Of a stretch of 64,000 bases of DNA, positions 10,422 to 21,961 are shown piece after piece (the stretch's first letter is position 1; each line of letters opens with the position of its first letter). Source of the DNA: Prostheceraeus crozeri (Eukaryota; Platyhelminthes; Polycladida; Euryleptidae). The DNA lies in NCBI GenBank assembly GCA_907163375.1, contig CAJQUW010005239.1, positions 265,366-329,365 on the forward strand, in the 5' to 3' direction. A model generated the notes under the pieces. The model was not told the origin of the DNA. It saw only the letters and a program-made list of their open reading frames with translations, and ran no database searches. The position numbers and the translations under genes are program-made.

Positions 10422-13400
10422 ACATCATTCAACGATCCGAAGGCCGTATTTTACTCCGGAGATGTGGAATGGGAGTCCTTGAAGAAAGTCACCAACTGCG
10501 TGTTGCAACTTTCATGACTTCTTTTCTATCTTCGGTATATACCTTTTGCTCTTTAAAATTGTAGTAGCCCATTTTCTATCATTATTGAGCATTGATTCTG
10601 ACTTGCCACTTAGAAATTATTGTAGCGAAAGTTTGACTAGATGCTCGTTTAATGCTCACGTATTTGACTCACAAATTTACATTTGCTTGAATCATTTGGT
10701 TGCATTAGCAGATAAGTGTTCTTTATCTATACTGATTCGTAAGTTTTTGTCGTCTGCCGCCAGCTTACACGTACAGTTTACATAGGTTCTTCTCATTCCA
10801 CTCTTAATTCTTTAATGATTCATGAGACATGACACTTTTTTTCCTTTTTCCATAAAACTGCCATAACTAGGGTGACCAACTATCATATATTTCATATGAC
10901 AGTCATATATTTTCATCATCAAATAAATGACATATATATGTCATACTTTTTTCTAAAATGTCATATATTTTCATTATTCATCGTGTGTCATATTTTTTTT
11001 CTCAATGATGATGATAAACAGACTAATGAATTTGTCCATTTGTATTGTTTAGCTTCTCAGACAGGTTAAGATCAAAGTCAACCATTTTATTCAGAATTCC
11101 CTATTTCCAAGAAATTCACCTATTGTTCACGGGAATCTCTTATCTCACTAACGGTGCTGTAGGCTACCGTTAAGCAATGCCTACTGCCAGCTTTTCGCTG
11201 CTCATGCCTACATCACTGTATTAAGATGGCAAAATGAATTGTGCATGTCTACACTACGCATAGACTACGCACATGAAGTCATCCGATAATGACATAAATG
11301 CAAGTCATTCCTCATCAGTGGTGGCGCTTGCCCGGCTCTCAGAAAAAAAAGTTCAAAGATTATCGTCAATCTATTTTACTTGTCCAAATAAATCAACAGC
11401 GGTTGAGAACAAAAAGAAATTAACTCTGAACTCTTTTTCCTTTTTCCATAAAACTGCCATAACGTAGTTTACCGTAAACGCAATTCTATCTCGAAATGTT
11501 TCTTTTTTCTAGTATGACGACATTGTCTTTATTTCTTTGCTTTTATAACAAATCGGTTATTGATCAGCTTTTGCTTTTCAAACTTCATCTTTTACTCACT
11601 TTGGATTTTTGGTTCACTTAACCTAGTTATTGACCATGTCTATCCTACTTCATTTTGCTTCAGGATTATTTAAGGGTACACGTTTTGCATTACTGCTCCC
11701 TTAAAGAAGACACATTTGTATTAAAATTCAACAACTATACATGTAGACTAAAGGAAATGTTGGGATGAAATATTAATACGAGTATGTACTTAATTCTGCA
11801 CAACACTCGAGCATTGCATAGTACGCTACTTTGAAATTTCGATGTTTCTTATATTTTCCTTTTACCGTTCACTGTTATAACACTAAGCAACCAGTCTACA
11901 TCAAGTAAAGTCAAACCTGACCTTGCATTATATCATGTATACATGCTATGCGAAGCATTCTCATGAAATATACACACACTCATTTCAAAAGAACTATACT
12001 TAAATTCCTCACTGTAGACAATCGTGATTAAGTACAACATGTTTCACAAAAGCAAGCGTGAATATTTATCAATATACGAGTATCTATTGACATTTTAACT
12101 GTTAGTTTAAGTCCTGAAGGACCTTAATGTTCCCACAATGTTTTTGGTCAGTGCTTTTCCTGAAGACTCGATTTTTACTGCAGATAATTCTAAGTGCATG
12201 TATTTGGCTGTTTTGATAGATTGTGTACGAGTTTCATGTTCCATTTCTGAGAATATAATCCTGGGCTGTCCTGTAAGTTGGTATTTGGGCTTCCCAATGT
12301 GAGTTTATCATTCGGTTGTTTGCTTATAGTGGTGCCATTTTCAAATAATAGGAAGTTCATCAACATACAAAGACAGGATACGTTGAACATAAATTAAAAA
12401 TATTCATATGTTGTTACACTGCCAGTATTTCAAAATGGTCACTCTATCACAAAAAAGTCACCTGTCAAAAATTCTGATGTAGGTCTTCACCATATGTTTG
12501 TGGACTACCATTGTGTATTATAGCCATCGTTTATTGCTCAGTGGATCAAGCCATGTTCATATGTGTGAATACTCCCGTTTAATATTCGTTAATTGATAGA
12601 ATTTAGCAATCATTGATAATTCTATCTCCATTAATGCCGATAAATAAGTAAAATGTCAAAGCGAGTTTGGCCTTCATGCATCTCAAGTCTAGAATTGTTT
12701 CGCAATAGAAATCGGACTATATAGGCCTACACGTAGTGAAGGAAAAAGTTCTGACTCAATCTAATCTAATATTATGAATAAAGACTTCGACGAAAATCAT
12801 CCTGATATTCTTGACCACTCATGTCATCGAATTATTGCACAAGAATTGAGAGGATGTTGACCCATTTGTGTATGATGATGAAATGTAGTACAATGAACCA
12901 TTTATTGAGGCACACTTAAGTGTGCAGTCAAGGATGCCTATCAGATGAAAGTGAAAGTTCTGACAAGTCGTGGACAAGTGAAAATCTGAGCTTTCATTAT
13001 AACTATGACTGCAATGCGAATAGATGGGTTGCAGTTGAATGATTTGGTGTGAGAAATCTTTATCACACTGTTCATGTATCCGACGAAAATCATTCAACAG
13101 TTTCATGTGTATTGCCTTGTGGCTTGGACCCAACAGGTCTTCTATATCGTAATTAGTTTAAAATCTAGGTTAATAATGATTAATCGCATTGATCACACAA
13201 GCTTAATTATATCACAAATAATTTTATCAGCTAAGAGCAAATATTTGTAAGTCTCCATTCGGCTCTGCAGCAAAGGAGACTTGCAGAATTCTTCCACTTC
13301 AGACGTCCTTGACACTCCCTGGATCTATCATTATAAGTCATTCAAAATTATTGAACGTACACGTGTTACTAATGTGAAAATGATCAGCATTGATATTTCA

Positions 13401-14467
13401 TGCATTTTAAGTGGTGAGATAAGTAGGCTGCGTGATATTTGTAATTCAACATCGAAGTTGATTGTGTGATATGATGTCAGCTCCGATTGTTTCTAGTGAA
13501 TGTCAAAAATCTTCAGAATCCCCACAGAATCCCCATAGAAGCCCTATGGGAGCGGTGGGGGTGACCTCAATCCCCATCCCCACAGAATCCCCATACCCAC
13601 GGAAACCCTGCTAATTTTCGGCCATGCTCTCTGTAGAAACTGCGTTCTGGTTGCCGAATGTATGCCATTATTGTCTTTTGGTAGACGCTGTTGATGGCCG
13701 ATGAAACCTGAATAGAATCTATAACTGAATCATGGAAAACATGATGCACCATGGATATTGAACAACGTGCAGTCGATTGTGCCACAAGCAACACGTTGTG
13801 CAAATGTCAAGTTCCGCTGCTGGTGATAGAACTTTGTTTAGAATCATGCAAAATAGGCGGCGTTGGGGACAGCAATAATGACTCTTGTTGTTTGTGTTAT
13901 GCAATTTGCAGCGAGAATAGATAATGGTTGGGACGTCAAGGTAATTTTCTATTTCATCATAATGTCTAGTGGTCGTTCACACAGAGATAAATTGCTTTGT
14001 CTGTATTTCTGGGTATATAGATGTATTTCCTAAATGCTGATGGTCACGTCTAGAGCTAGTCTCGAGGGGCAAGAAAATAAATTTTCCATTGAACTTAATG
14101 CAAATTCAAGCCTGAATTCTGACAGACCAGAACATTGACACCACGTTAGACGCACACAGTCTGTAAATTTAGATCGTGAAGAATCGCGCGGTGTGTATAG
14201 TATTTCCATTTGACGAATTTATCACAAAGAAAATTTGAGTTAAAGATATACTTGACTTTTCGCTTGACAGGCATGCCTGCAATCTGATCGTAGAAGTTCG
14301 TAGGTTCTTTAATAAGAGCAAGAGAGTTGCTTCTGCATTGCGCGCTCTTGACCAATCATACAAGCCACAGAAAGACGAATATCTATGTCAATATCTATCA
14401 CTTGTTACCATTGCTTACAATGGCTGGAATAGGATTGTGTCCGCTCTAGAAATTGTGTCCACATACG
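10422..14467 (-). repeat. Right arm of giant inverted repeat
   Basis: This arm is the reverse complement of 1-4062, as described for the left arm. Because the left arm is cut by the window edge, 14467 is only the last position that can be tested; the arm could continue through the 14584-15042 ORF. It contains the mirror copies of the G-rich minisatellite (13510-13610) and of the ATATATGAC tract (10885-10995). Confidence 0.95.
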
Positions 14468-14583
14468 CAAATGAATCTATCTCTGTGGTCGTTCGTCTGT
14501 GCAATCGATCGATTACCGGTGGCTGCTTTTTAATGTTTGATCATCATTCATGGCCTGCGGTGTGATCCTTTTCAGTTTCTTCG

Positions 14584-15042
14584 ATGCTACCGACTATGTC
14601 GGCAGTGTACCTGTATATATTTTGTTTTTCTATTATCATTGCCATGAATAGTGTGATCTGTCCTGCAATAAACCGACGAGGTCGCTCTTTGAATCACAAT
14701 AACCTAGCAGAAATTCGTGCCTTATTGAACGAAATAGACGATCTTGTTGCAGTTGAAGAAGCTCCAGAAAATTACGACTATTTTGAATATGAGGACGAAT
14801 CGCATCCGGGCGAATATGATAATACTCGAAGGGAAACATATGAAGAACGAGACACTGACGACGGAGATCCTGATGAGCTATCTGTCTGGGCAATTGTTCA
14901 TGATCCAACTGACTTCGAGCTGTTGCGTGATTTAATAGAAAACGCATGTCATCGAAATAATCAAGAGAAGACCCATCGAATTAGTCGAAGCAGATGGCCA
15001 GAATTAAGAATATCAGCTCACAATCATCAATATACTACATGA
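14584..15042 (+). CDS. Putative secreted acidic protein, 152 aa
   Basis: This single-exon frame is not recognised. From the second methionine (residue 5) it begins with a good signal peptide: hydrophobic VYLYIFCFSIIIAM followed by NSVIC-PA. A basic RRGRS site follows at about 31-35, resembling a prohormone-convertase site. Residues about 55-95 are very acidic and tyrosine-rich (ENYDYFEYEDE, then EERDTDDGDPDEL), suiting tyrosine sulfation or calcium binding. The C-terminal part is mixed, with one cysteine. It may be a neuropeptide-type precursor or another secreted protein; that is inference. The stop codon at 15040-15042 overlaps the first bases of repeat X, so the original C-terminus may have been lost. 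The start could be 14584 or 14596. A chance ORF cannot be excluded, but composition and signal peptide favour coding. Confidence 0.42.
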   Translation: MLPTMSAVYLYIFCFSIIIAMNSVICPAINRRGRSLNHNNLAEIRALLNEIDDLVAVEEAPENYDYFEYEDESHPGEYDNTRRETYEERDTDDGDPDELSVWAIVHDPTDFELLRDLIENACHRNNQEKTHRISRSRWPELRISAHNHQYTT

Positions 15043-15396
15043 TATACTTAAACGAAAAGTGTCTGTTTGTACACTTTACTTCATCCTCTGTCGCTGAATG
15101 ATAACTCATTTGAAAGATCATGATCTGTAGATGATTTCTATAATAACCAGTTCAGCAAAATACCAACCTGTGTAACTTTTATGAGCAAAAATTCGAAAAA
15201 AATGGAGTCAGCACCTCAGATGTCACAATTTTACCATTGGAAATACATAGGATTGTGTTATCCTCTCTATTTAATCTGAAAAGCAAATGATCTGATCCGG
15301 CAGACGCGAAGTTTTGCAGTAGGTTAGAGGTGTACTATGTGAAAGTTTTATGTACTACCTCGTTCCCTGCACAACTTCACGCTAGTTCCCGGACTA
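15041..15396 (+). repeat. Dispersed 350-bp repeat X, second copy
   Basis: This copy starts GATATACTTA plus the 37-nt block (15051-15087) and continues as the reverse complement of 4610-4922. It immediately follows, and supplies the stop codon of, the 152-aa ORF. The right end is near CGCTAGTTCCCGGACTA at 15380-15396. Confidence 0.88.
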
Positions 15397-15539
15397 GAAA
15401 GAGCAAAGAATCATTATAGAGAAATAGAGCATTGCTATTCAGAGCACTATATTCAGATTCAAGAAAAGACGCCTTGTGATTCATAAAATCATGCCGCTAA
15501 AAATTGAATTAAAAATATGACATCTCAGCCAAGATGCTT

Positions 15540-16285
15540 TCAATAGAATCTCAACTTTTATTTAGAGACTTTCAGGGACTTGCATCAGAAAGCAGCTCAT
15601 GAAATTTCCCCATCATCAGCCTAATTTCTGCTTAATCATGATGCTTGTCGCAGACATCGAACATCAAGCATTTGTTGATGTTCGATGTGTTGCTTTTTAT
15701 CAAATATTTACTCCTTTTTGATATCCAACTTGTTTCACACTACTTACAAAGGGGACGTCATCTCGGTAGTGTATAAATACAGGAATAATCTCAAAAAAGT
15801 TTTGCTTTTTAGAAAAAGCTCAAATAATTTTTTGGACAGCAGGAACGCAATCTCCGCAAAGAACTGAATCCATATGAAGTAAATGGGTCGGCATTGCTAC
15901 ATTCAGATTTGACAGAATCATAAAATTATTCATTCTTTCTTGGCTGAAATTTCAAGTTTCTACCTCCATTTTCCATGCGATGAAAATGGAATTAAAAAAA
16001 AAATTTCAGCCAAGAAAGCACAATAAGATGACGACATTTTTATGAAGACTTGCATATAATGCAGCTCATGAACTTCCATTGATAATCAGCCTAATTTACG
16101 CATAATTAAGATGCTAGTTAGCAAATGCTAATTCTTTTGATATCAACTTGCTTCATGGTACTTTTAAAGGGGCGTCTCGGGAGTAGATATATACAAGAAT
16201 AATTTTTTAAAAAATAGCTTTTAAAACCGCACAAATAATTTTTTGGAACACAGGAACGAATTCTCCGCAAAAAACTGAATCTTTT
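15540..16285 (+). repeat. Diverged tandem duplication, units about 450 bp
   Basis: 15560-15870 and 16045-16285 share ordered blocks: GCAGCTCATGAA, then ATCAGCCTAATTT, then TTTTGATATC..AACTTG, then AAAGGGG(A)CGTC, then AATAATTTTTTGGA and CTCCGCAAA(A/G)AACTGAATC. The intervening sequence has an inverted TTCTTGGCTGAAATTTC / GAAATTTTTTTTT-AATTTCAGCCAAGAA motif near 15935-16015. No coding capacity was seen, so it is likely an old non-coding repeat. Confidence 0.65.
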
Positions 16286-16289
16286 TATG

Positions 16290-17640
16290 AAAAACTTTCA
16301 CTGTGTGCAGAAACTTGTTTGAGTCGACATTCTACCTACATATACTTTGTAATTTCTACACATATAGTCTAGGAAATTTAAGTAAAAAAATAGCCGTAGT
16401 TGGAATAAATTGCAAGATTTGATATTAAGGTTTCATTTAAGTCTTAAACTTCCATTAAGCACATTGGTGAAGTTTTATAGAAATTGATGCAAATTTAGTG
16501 GTTCAATTCTTACTTTTTCTACCAGGAATTTATTTAAAGCCACTTGATTTTTAACACACTTGAAATGAGCTAAACGCATTATAAATATAAATATTCAAAG
16601 AATTAAACTGTCAGCTGACTAAGCTCTTTCTATAATTACCGTGGGTTCAATTGCTCACAAATTTTCCGAGTGAAATAATTTTCTAAAAGTTGATATAATG
16701 ATATCGAAGTAATAGGGAACTGACTCCAAAAAAGTATTAGATATCATGTCATTCATACGGAAAAGTGATGAGTGATGGATGGCTACTTTGTCGAAGTCAT
16801 GATGAAAATGACACGGAAATATATTTTTAGCATTATGCTACTATCTAAAGAAAAAGGATTTATTTTGCATGACGCCACATTGAAGCCCATTCAGAAATAC
16901 TGTGCCTAGGTAATTTGAAAAATATAATATCAGTCAAACTGGAAAATGTATGATCAGTCATTATTTCTTTAATATTGCTTTTCTTGTTCTGAAGTAGTCA
17001 CTAGGTAATCTTTTGTGCTTTTTCTATTGGTAATGCAAGAGTTAGGTCAGTATAAGTTGTTGCACGTCACGATGAAATGAACGAATAACATTCTTATTAT
17101 CTAAAATATAATCAGTCTGAACTATTTTATGAGGCGGAGATCGAAGCTGAATGTCTTGTGAATCCACATAAAGCAAATACGTTAACAAAGTTTGAGCTCA
17201 ATCGGTTTTGGGTTCTCCGTCGGGGCACTCCGAACATGATTACAGACATCTTGACACCGCTTTGGGACAACGCTGATGAGCGCTGTATTTACGTTTGAAG
17301 GTCGAAGAAAGTCAATAACTCATCAAAAAAACGTACTTGACTTGATGTATTAGAATGACCACACATACAGCGTTTATGTATTCATAGCACTATTTTTTTT
17401 CCTAAGTAGGCTACTATCATTCAAGTACTATGTATGGTCAATTTCCCGTGCCGGTACACTCATGTGTTTAGCTCAATTTGATGGGATGTCTTATATTTGG
17501 GGTTGATAGTTAACTAAAAATCTGTCGGCAGAACTGAACGGATTTAGTTTTCTGGTGATAGAATTTTGGTTCATGAATAGCCCCTTTGAAAGTGAATAAG
17601 CGGGTTTAGAATTCTAGAATGGCCTCAAACTAGATCATTC
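16290..17640. other. Intergenic DNA, nothing recognised
   Basis: AT-rich sequence without recognisable exons, RNA genes or repeats. A CTGATGAG motif at about 17273 was examined as a hammerhead core and rejected. Confidence 0.45.
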
Positions 17641-17646
17641 ATCGGT

Positions 17647-19006
17647 AGTCAGTGTATTTGTATCGGAGTGTAGTGCTCCACTCTGGTGCTTTTGGGAGTA
17701 ATGATACAACGACTGACAATCTGAGCCCAGTTTCGCTACCTCTTTATAGGAGCAGCGAAGAAGGGACGATCTAGGCGGTAAGCCTAGTTCGACACGTGTT
17801 AGTCTTCAGAGTGCAAGTTATGACTACGGCGCACTAGATATGCAATTCGGAATTCAGCAGGGAGATCCTTCCAGTCCTGCATTATTTTCCTTTGATCCAT
17901 TCTACCGCCAAGATTCATTGATCTGAGCTGTATTGTCTATGATGAACCAATGAAAAGCAATTGCTGTTGACCCGCTTATTGGAGAAACGCTATCATCTCG
18001 ATTTTCATACAGCTTCCGGGTTGATGAGGAATGGCTTTGCATAGCCCAAACTGCACAAGTTCTACACTCTTGTGCAGTGATGACAGCCATTTATCAGCAC
18101 TTGATTCAATGATTTCTGATAGTTTGTCAAGATTTTCCAATGACGATTTTACCCATGATTGGTGCACAAAACAACCTTTCAGTCACATTTGGGACTGTGT
18201 TGTTCGACGAGTTCGTGATGTCTCACATTCTGCATAATTATCATAATTGTTTTTCAACAGCTCCGTTAATGATGCTGGCATAGAATTACTGATATTTTGG
18301 TGTCAGTAGCGCGGCTTGATGCCTAGCCTAATCCTATGTTGTCTTGGGGGATGAAACCAAATTCGAAATAGGTAAACTCAGTTATTATACTTATTATCTA
18401 TAGCCTAAGGATGGCAATATGTGGTTTCTTTAATATTTGGCTAGGAAGAACTAGCTCTATCTCAAAATCAAATGCCTTTTCGATAAAATAGGTGCTATTT
18501 TCTATAGCTAACAGATGCTATTTTAATGCCAATACATGATAGGACTCCGACTCGAAAACATTGTCTCGAAAAACATAACATCTTGGGGAATCATCGCAAA
18601 TATTTACAAGCAATGCCTTTGGGTCGATCCTGTAATGAATGAAAGCTTAACTTTGTTACGTAAGATATTTCATAAGTAAGTAACCTTTTATTTATAGGCC
18701 TATCCTTGAAAACGCACTTTCATAGGCACTTAAAACGGTATTTCTCAATTGCAGCATGCTACGCATATCTCAACGTACATGAAAACTATAAGTCTAGCAG
18801 AATATTTCAAAAAATCTGATTTTTTTAATCACTGACATATTTAGCCTACAGATCCAAACTGTGTAATTAGGACTATCATTTCGTCAGACCAAACCTCCCT
18901 TGGCTACTCAACAGAGGCTGTTGTGCAGCTCTAGAGTCAGTGATTGTATTCGAACTCCTGTAGCACCGGAGCGGAGTTTTTCAACTCCGATACAAATAGA
19001 CTGACT
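17647..19006. mobile_element. Possible TIR element, 1.36 kb
   Basis: 17647-17690 (AGTCAGTGTATTTGTATCGG, then AGTG..CACTCTGGTGC) matches, inverted, 18961-19006 (GCACCGGAGCGGAGTTTTTC, then AACTCCGATACAAATAGACTGACT). The right end itself contains a small hairpin CGGAGTT/AACTCCG. A target duplication was not found. The interior holds a reverse-transcriptase scrap at 17838-17888, so insertions are nested or the element is composite. Confidence 0.45.
17838..17888 (+). pseudogene. LINE reverse-transcriptase scrap (QQGDPSSPALF)
   Basis: The plus frame reads MQFGIQQGDPSSPALF. This matches the reverse-transcriptase motif F-x-I-x-QGDPLSPxLF of LINEs, which lies between the NTP-binding and YxDD regions. 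The surrounding frames carry stops and shifts; upstream residues (LYRSSEEG) could be the preceding RT segment. It is a short decayed fragment with no activity. Confidence 0.45.
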
Positions 19007-19009
19007 TCC

Positions 19010-20390
19010 AATAGGAGCAAAAGAGCATCGATTTGGTTTTAATTGAATTACGCAATATTTCAAAAGTACCAATGCAAAGTCACCACTTCTAACGAAGTCT
19101 TCTGGTATGTTTAATAATCAGCATTTTGTGCGTAGACTAACCGTAGTTAATACAGCCAACCATTCAGCAAACACGTTTATAAATGGAAATACTAAGGTAG
19201 AAAATGTACATCTACCTGAGAAAAACACGCTTTAATGAGACAGGCGTAATTATGTGGAACTTCATTTCAGATTTCAATGTCTACAATTTGAAACATATAT
19301 AAATGTGATACGTATTAACGATTTACGATCTTAGAGTCAGTTTTTATTCCAATCATCTCAGATCTGCCAGACCACCCTCATATTTTCTTGCAGTCAGCGT
19401 GTGAACTTCATCGAAAAAAATTAGATCCCGAAGATGACTTTTAGAGGTCATGCATAGTTCCTCATGTCCATCCATAAAAAGCATCATAAGTCTTTCGTAA
19501 AAAAAAGTCATAGGCTATTTCGGAGATCATTGTAGCCTCATTGCTTTAAATTTTGTAGAGTTGTTGTTTTGTAGTTGAACTCAGTAGGAAATCAACTGAA
19601 CGATCACAGATTTCACCAGATGAGAATAAACATGCGTGAAATTACTTCCCATCATTCATTTCCTCAGTTGTTGATAAGTCTAGATGGGTGATGAACTTGT
19701 CTGATAGGGCTCTGAATGAATCAAAGCTTCAAGTCCTAAAAAAGAACGTCCCCAAAACAGTAACTTAAATGTAAATATAATCAGTGAAGTTGAAAATGCC
19801 AGCAAGCAGAATACTGTGTTATTCGTCAGATTCATCAGAACTCGTTAAGTATCATCTGCCACACGTGCTGGTTGAAAATGATGAAGCGTGATTGTATTCA
19901 GTTTTGTCCTGCAGATGTTGATGAAAACAGAGCACGTGTAAATGCGTGCAGCGAACATTGATATTAGAAAGAAAAATCACTTTTTGTTACGCATGACACG
20001 CAGAGGCAACCTTGTTAGAATGTTGTTGAAAAAGAATTAGACTTATTTTCTGAAAGGTGGTTAACATACTCATTTATAACTTGTCGTTTTGAGAGGAAGC
20101 ATTTTGGTGTTGCAAATTAGCGTACGCGATCTTCTGAAACTAAAATGACGAAGTCGATCAGTCGCAAGCAAGTTCTACTCATACCCTAATTTAATTCCTT
20201 AGCGGTGTACCTGATGTCAGAAGTCTCTATGTTGGCTACGACGTACGAGCCGCTTGAGTTAAGGCTATTACACAAACCGCTCTGAGACTTTCACTGGCTA
20301 TGGAAAATTTATAAATAGACATTAAGAGAAAACAATGGTCTTGGAGTGATGCCGCTGGGGGAATGCATCAATATTGCCAAGAGTAAGATT
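19010..20390. other. Intergenic DNA, nothing recognised
   Basis: No exon, RNA gene or clear repeat was recognised in this AT-rich stretch. Confidence 0.45.
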
Positions 20391-20394
20391 TAGG

Positions 20395-20430
20395 ATGCCC
20401 AGGGAGGGATTCGAACCCTCTTCTCCAAAA
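20395..20430 (-). other. tRNA T-arm-like / Pol III B-box motif
   Basis: On the minus strand, GAGGGTTCGAATCCCTC has the T-loop GGTTCGAATCC with a paired stem. No matching acceptor or D-arm was found upstream, so this is not a complete tRNA. It is probably the 3' half of a tRNA-derived SINE or a decayed tRNA. Confidence 0.4.
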
Positions 20431-20798
20431 CCATTGTAAGCATTTTGAATACAGATGAATTGATTGAAGTGATGAGTAATAGAATTCAGAAGGTTAGTAT
20501 GAGGAGAAATGAAATTGAGTCGGACGTTCATAGGGCATTTGAATTCAAGCTTGGGTAAAATAATTTTTCAGAAGATACAATTGTTGTGAATCGCATTTTG
20601 TAGAAAATCAAAGAGCGGTGTTCATATAAATATGAAATGTTTGGGTGATTGCGAAAAGGTTTCATCCACGAGAGTAGCAATGCGCATATGCTTGTATCCT
20701 GAAAAGAGAAGAAGAAGCGGATAATATTTGATCAGAATTCGTAGATTTGGTGTGCAAATATTCAAAAACAATTGATGGGAATCGCAAATATTTCATTC

Positions 20799-20915
20799 CG
20801 TTATCTACTACTGTTTACTACTACTTATCTACTACTGTACAGCACTTATCTACTACCGTTATCTATCTACCGTTACTTATCTACTACCGTTATCTACTAC
20901 TGTACAGCACTTCAA
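20799..20915 (+). repeat. TTATCTACTACYGT minisatellite
   Basis: Repeated units of the type GTTATCTACTAC(C/T), interspersed with TGTACAGCACTT twice. The tract accounts for the tyrosine- and threonine-rich ORFs that cross it. Confidence 0.85.
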
Positions 20916-20919
20916 TATT

Positions 20920-21960
20920 ACATGAAGAATTTAATTCAATTCCATCATTACATTATGATACGAAATCATTGCTCCTTCCAGAGAAGAAGTCAAGACTGTA
21001 AAATATGAGCTTCGTTTATCTGTTGGTCAACATCACCCGTTCATCTCCATACAGCAACGAATATGTACATGTCATGAAATCAAAGCGAGTCAATATTTTA
21101 ATATTGTATTGATTCTATCATCATAACATGAAAATGGAATAGTCATCATAGGATGCAAACACAAGAAGCTGCATTTCACTTCAATTGCTGAATTCCAGGA
21201 ATATTTTGTCAAGTACCCAAATAAACGACGATTTCTTAAAGATTTTTTTCTTAACAGATGACAATGCACGGCTGTCTAATGATCTTGTGATATGATTATT
21301 TTCCATTTTGATACCAAACTACATTGTGCATTTGTGATTCTTTTGTACCTATTCACAGATTTTTGAGTTGCTGTGGGATATTTTCTATGAGTTAAAAGAT
21401 GAATTATTGTAGTTTCTGATCTGGATGATGAAGTGTAGGGAAATTCAGAAAAATGCGGAAGTCAACAGAGCAACATTGATATGCCTATCTCGAAGCCGAA
21501 CACACTCATGATCCTCCAGTGTTGTGGAGATCACCCAGTAGTAGTAGACAGAAGTGAGTCATAGCTTACTCTTCGCTGCCTATATTACATAACTGAATGG
21601 AAGACCTGTACATTTACTCATGAAAGAAATAAGCAGGTTCTTACAAAAATTGCAAAACATTGAGAGCATGATTTATGACATTTTACTGAGGGAAATTTAC
21701 GTAGCTGACAATAGATTGATGGAAAGAGCTCATTCCTAACACAGCAAGCACGATTTTCTTAATATGCATGCTACCAAACTGGCCTTGGTGAAGAAGAAAC
21801 ATAGCAACCTGTCTAGCTGCATGTGGTCATATTTTTGCATGAAAATGAGAACGTCATGAAAATTAAGTTTTTGCACATCAATAGTTCAATATATATCATG
21901 ATTCCTTCACCGTCTCCAGACTATTTCACCCCAAAGCATGACGTTGAGATTCAATCAATT
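20920..21960. other. Intergenic DNA upstream of the satellite
   Basis: Nothing recognised. The sequence changes abruptly to satellite at about 21962. Confidence 0.45.
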
Positions 21961-21961
21961 C

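Noticed and set aside
14636-14947. 103-codon antisense ORF over the secreted-protein candidate
   Set aside because: It has no signal or domain; the sense frame has better coding features.
17270-17320. Hammerhead ribozyme core (CTGATGAG ... CGAAGAAAGTC)
   Set aside because: The bases after CTGATGA do not pair into a stem II that leads to GAAA, and flanking helices I and III are not formed.
20395-20430. Complete tRNA gene on the minus strand
   Set aside because: Only the T-arm is present; neither a D-arm nor a pairing acceptor stem could be found.
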